Shown here: one piece after another, positions 61,725 through 64,000 of the stretch | Position numbering within the stretch: the stretch's first letter is position 1 | How the letters are laid out: each line of letters opens with the position of its first letter | NCBI GenBank assembly: GCA_947259915.1 | Contig: CAMYOC010000044.1 | Span: 62,001-126,000, forward strand | Source: an uncultured Gammaproteobacteria bacterium | GTDB taxonomy: Bacteria; Pseudomonadota; Gammaproteobacteria; Steroidobacterales; XN24 | Length of the DNA: 64,000 nt | Direction of reading: 5' to 3' | Program-made: the position numbers and the translations under genes | Notes under the pieces: model-generated | Databases searched by the model: none | Told to the model about the DNA's origin: nothing | Seen by the model: only the letters and a program-made list of their open reading frames with translations

Positions 61725-63872
61725 TTACATGAGTTCGAGGCTCGCGTAGGCCAGTACCAGCCACTTTGGCCCTTCCTGCTCGAAGTTCACCTGCACCCGG
61801 GCGTGGTGGCCCTGTCCTTCGCAGCCCAGGACCACGCCTTCGCCGAAGCGATTATGTCGCACCCGCTGTCCCAGCCGGAAGCCGCCGGGGGCGGGTTCGG
61901 ACACGGGCTGGCGGAACACCGGCCGGCTCGTCTGGATCTGCGGGCGGATCTCCTCCACAAACTCGGTGGGAATTTCGCTGATAAAACGCGAAGGCAGCGA
62001 AAAGCTCTCGCTGCCGAACAGACGACGCTGTTCTGCATAGGTCAGATAGAGCTCGCGCATGGCGCGGGTCATGCCGACGTAGCAGAGGCGGCGTTCCTCC
62101 TCCAGTCCGCCCGGATCCTGCATCGTGCGCTGGTGCGGAAACAGACCGTCCTCCAGACCGCACAAAAAAACCACCGGGAACTCCAGGCCCTTGGCCGAGT
62201 GCAGCGTCATCAACTGCACGCAGTCCTCCCATTCGTCGGCCTGGCCTTCGCCGGCCTCCAGGGCCGCGTGGCTCAGGAACTCGTCCAGCGGTGCCATCTC
62301 CGAGTCGGGAGCCGGGTCGAAGCTGCGCGCGGCGCCGACCAGCTCGCGCAGGTTCTCGACCCGCCCCTCGCCGCGTTCGCTCTTGTCCTTGCCGTGATGT
62401 TCGATCAGACCTGAGCCGTGGATCACATGCTCGACCTGTTCGTGCAGCGGCAGCTCAGCGATGTCTCGGGCAAGCTGTCCGATCAGGCGCAGGAACGACG
62501 TCACCGCGCTGGCTGCGCGCTGGTTGAGTCCAGCGCCGACCACGGCGGTGGCCGCGTGCCAGAGCGAGGTCGCATTGGCACGCGCGTGGGCGCGGATCAC
62601 CTCCAGGGTGCGGGCGCCGATGCCGCGAGTCGGCAGATTGACCACGCGCTCGAAGGCGGGATCGTTGTCGTGATTCATGACCAGCCGCAGATAGGCCAGC
62701 GCGTCCTTGATCTCGGCGCGCTCGAAGAAGCGCAGACCCCCATACACGCGGTAGGGCATGCCGGCATTCAGCAACGCTTCTTCAAAAACCCGGGATTGCG
62801 CGTTGGAACGATAGAGGATCGCGATCTCGCTGCGTTTGCCGCCGCCCTCCACCAGCGACTGAGTCCGGCCGATGACGAAATCCGCTTCATCACGCTCGTT
62901 AAAGGCCGAGTAGATCCGCACCGGGTCGCCTTCCGGGCCCTCGGTCCACAGTTCCTTGCCCATACGCGAGTCGTTGTTGGCGATCAGCGCATTGGCGGCG
63001 CCAAGGATATTCCGCGTCGAGCGATAGTTCTGTTCCAGCCGCACGATGCGGGTGCCCGGGAAGTCCCTGGAGTAACGATGGATGTTCTCTATGCGGGCGC
63101 CGCGCCAGCCGTAGATGGATTGATCATCGTCGCCGACGGCAAAAGGGTGGCCCTCGGTCCCGGCCAGCAGCCGCAGCCACGCGTATTGGATCGTGTTGGT
63201 GTCCTGGAACTCGTCGATCAGCAGATGGCGGAAGCGTTGCCGATAGTGACTGAGCAGATCATCGTTGTGTAGCCAAAGCTCATGGGCTCTCAGCAACAGC
63301 TCCGCAAAATCGACCAGACCGCCACGTCCGCAGGCTTCTTCGTAGGCGGCATAGATACGTACCAGCTGCTGGTTCTGCTCGTCACGGCCTGGCTCCACAT
63401 GGGCCGGGCGCAGACCTTCGTCCTTACGTGCGTTGATGTACCACTGCACTTCTCTGGGCACCCACTGGGTGTCGTCCAGATCGAGGCTGCGGATCACGCG
63501 CTTGATCAGGCGCTGCTGATCCTCGGAATCGATAATGCTGAAGGTCTGCGGCAGACCGGCTTCGCGCCAGTGATAACGCAACAGCCGATGGGCCAGACCG
63601 TGGAAGGTGCCCACCCAGAGGTGCTCGACCGGCATGGCCAGCAGCGCCTCGATGCGATGACGCATCTCTGCCGCCGCCTTGTTGGTAAAGGTCACGGCCA
63701 GCAGGCTCCGGGGAGACAGGCCCTCCACCTGCACCAGCCAGGCGATGCGGTGGGCCAGCACCCGGGTCTTGCCGCTGCCGGCACCGGCCAGCACCAGCAA
63801 CGGTGCGGCCTCGGCGGTGACCGCCTCGCGTTGCGCGTCGTTCAGGGGGTCGAGGATACGGGTGACGTCCAT
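61725..63872 (-). CDS. uvrD: DNA helicase II UvrD
   Basis: 3'-5' SF1 helicase in nucleotide-excision and mismatch repair, 715 residues, close in length to E. coli UvrD (720). MDVTRILDPLNDAQREAV, Walker A LAGAGSGKTRVL, TFTNKAAAEMRHRIE, WVGTFHGLAHRLLR, Walker B LLIDEFQDTN, GDDDQSIYGWRGA, EQNYRST and TLHSAKGLEFPVVF all appear in order. The C-terminal GQRVRHNRFGEGVV domain is the UvrD tudor-like tail that binds RNA polymerase and partners. Confidence 0.97.
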   Translation of the reverse strand: MDVTRILDPLNDAQREAVTAEAAPLLVLAGAGSGKTRVLAHRIAWLVQVEGLSPRSLLAVTFTNKAAAEMRHRIEALLAMPVEHLWVGTFHGLAHRLLRYHWREAGLPQTFSIIDSEDQQRLIKRVIRSLDLDDTQWVPREVQWYINARKDEGLRPAHVEPGRDEQNQQLVRIYAAYEEACGRGGLVDFAELLLRAHELWLHNDDLLSHYRQRFRHLLIDEFQDTNTIQYAWLRLLAGTEGHPFAVGDDDQSIYGWRGARIENIHRYSRDFPGTRIVRLEQNYRSTRNILGAANALIANNDSRMGKELWTEGPEGDPVRIYSAFNERDEADFVIGRTQSLVEGGGKRSEIAILYRSNAQSRVFEEALLNAGMPYRVYGGLRFFERAEIKDALAYLRLVMNHDNDPAFERVVNLPTRGIGARTLEVIRAHARANATSLWHAATAVVGAGLNQRAASAVTSFLRLIGQLARDIAELPLHEQVEHVIHGSGLIEHHGKDKSERGEGRVENLRELVGAARSFDPAPDSEMAPLDEFLSHAALEAGEGQADEWEDCVQLMTLHSAKGLEFPVVFLCGLEDGLFPHQRTMQDPGGLEEERRLCYVGMTRAMRELYLTYAEQRRLFGSESFSLPSRFISEIPTEFVEEIRPQIQTSRPVFRQPVSEPAPGGFRLGQRVRHNRFGEGVVLGCEGQGHHARVQVNFEQEGPKWLVLAYASLELM

Positions 63873-63917
63873 CGTCGTTATTCTAACGCCCGCGGAGATC
63901 TGCCGGCGGTCGACAGA

Positions 63918-64000
63918 TCAGGGCTGCGGACAGACGTAGTCGTCCCAAACCGTGCTTTCGAAGCGCAGCCGGATCTGCCGGCAGCCGGACAGGTCCGCAA
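63918..64000 (-). CDS. 3' end of a further protein (start outside window)
   Basis: The last 26 codons of a frame that runs in from beyond the right edge and ends with TGA at 63918-63920. The visible end reads ADLSGCRQIRLRFESTVW then DDYVCPQP. Its two cysteines (in SGCRQ and YVCPQ) suggest a secreted protein with a disulfide, but family and length cannot be told. The 45 nt between it and uvrD have no clear terminator. Confidence 0.4.
   Translation of the reverse strand, partial: ADLSGCRQIRLRFESTVWDDYVCPQP

Noticed and set aside
1-64000. CRISPR arrays, tRNA/rRNA genes, insertion sequences, integrases
   Set aside because: Looked for spaced direct repeats, tRNA-like cloverleaf ends and transposase motifs; none found by eye.

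Overview
The window looks like chromosomal DNA of a free-living, GC-rich gammaproteobacterium that oxidises reduced sulfur and also eats peptides. This rests on close family resemblance of UvrD, TrkA/TrkH, transaldolase, FieF, Dtd and TatABC to gammaproteobacterial proteins and on a complete Sox set. A marine or sediment lineage such as Woeseiales or Chromatiales would fit, but that is inference. I see no rRNA, tRNA, CRISPR array, insertion sequence, integrase or phage structural gene.

Layout. 1-8.8 kb: the end of an EAL phosphodiesterase coupled to a HEPN-like protein, transaldolase, a TPR/2OG-oxygenase protein, a decayed Na/phosphate cotransporter, PPK2, an encapsulin-type ferritin (EncFtn) lacking a shell gene, a FieF-like metal exporter and small membrane proteins. 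9-21.3 kb: sulfur region with a TlpA-like thioredoxin, a membrane spermidine-synthase-like protein, an alpha/beta hydrolase, a second thioredoxin, then soxC-soxD-soxX-soxY-soxZ-soxA-soxK-soxB and a secreted DsrE-like protein. SoxCD is present, so thiosulfate should go fully to sulfate. 21.4-29 kb: a five-gene operon of an NfnAB-like pair, a two-subunit 2-oxoacid:ferredoxin oxidoreductase and a 716-residue protein ending in a [4Fe-4S] ferredoxin domain. This is the best candidate for an undescribed enzyme system.

29-39 kb: two paralogous membrane/TolB-like/TPR proteins bracket a FAN1-type nuclease fused to a DEDDh exonuclease, a frameshifted Dps/coiled-coil remnant and a CPBP protease; TrhA and an EamA exporter follow. 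39.9-52.1 kb: a peptide-use island on the minus strand with an OPT transporter, an M2 peptidyl-dipeptidase, a POT transporter and three tandem S9 peptidases. The middle S9 copy has lost its catalytic serine, and a 33-codon tail of a lost copy lies after it. 52.2-54.1 kb: dtd-tatA-tatB-tatC. 54.4-64 kb: a TakP-like TRAP binding protein facing its two permease genes, a LOG protein, a TPR protein, TrkH, TrkA, UvrD and the end of one more gene.

The genes suggest a mixotroph: Sox proteins in the periplasm (several with Tat signals, and Tat is encoded here) yield electrons from thiosulfate; peptides are cut by secreted S9/M2 enzymes and imported by OPT/POT carriers; the 2-oxoacids formed, or imported by the TRAP system, could feed the OFOR/Nfn operon and couple to NAD(P)H and ferredoxin pools. 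The last link is inference.
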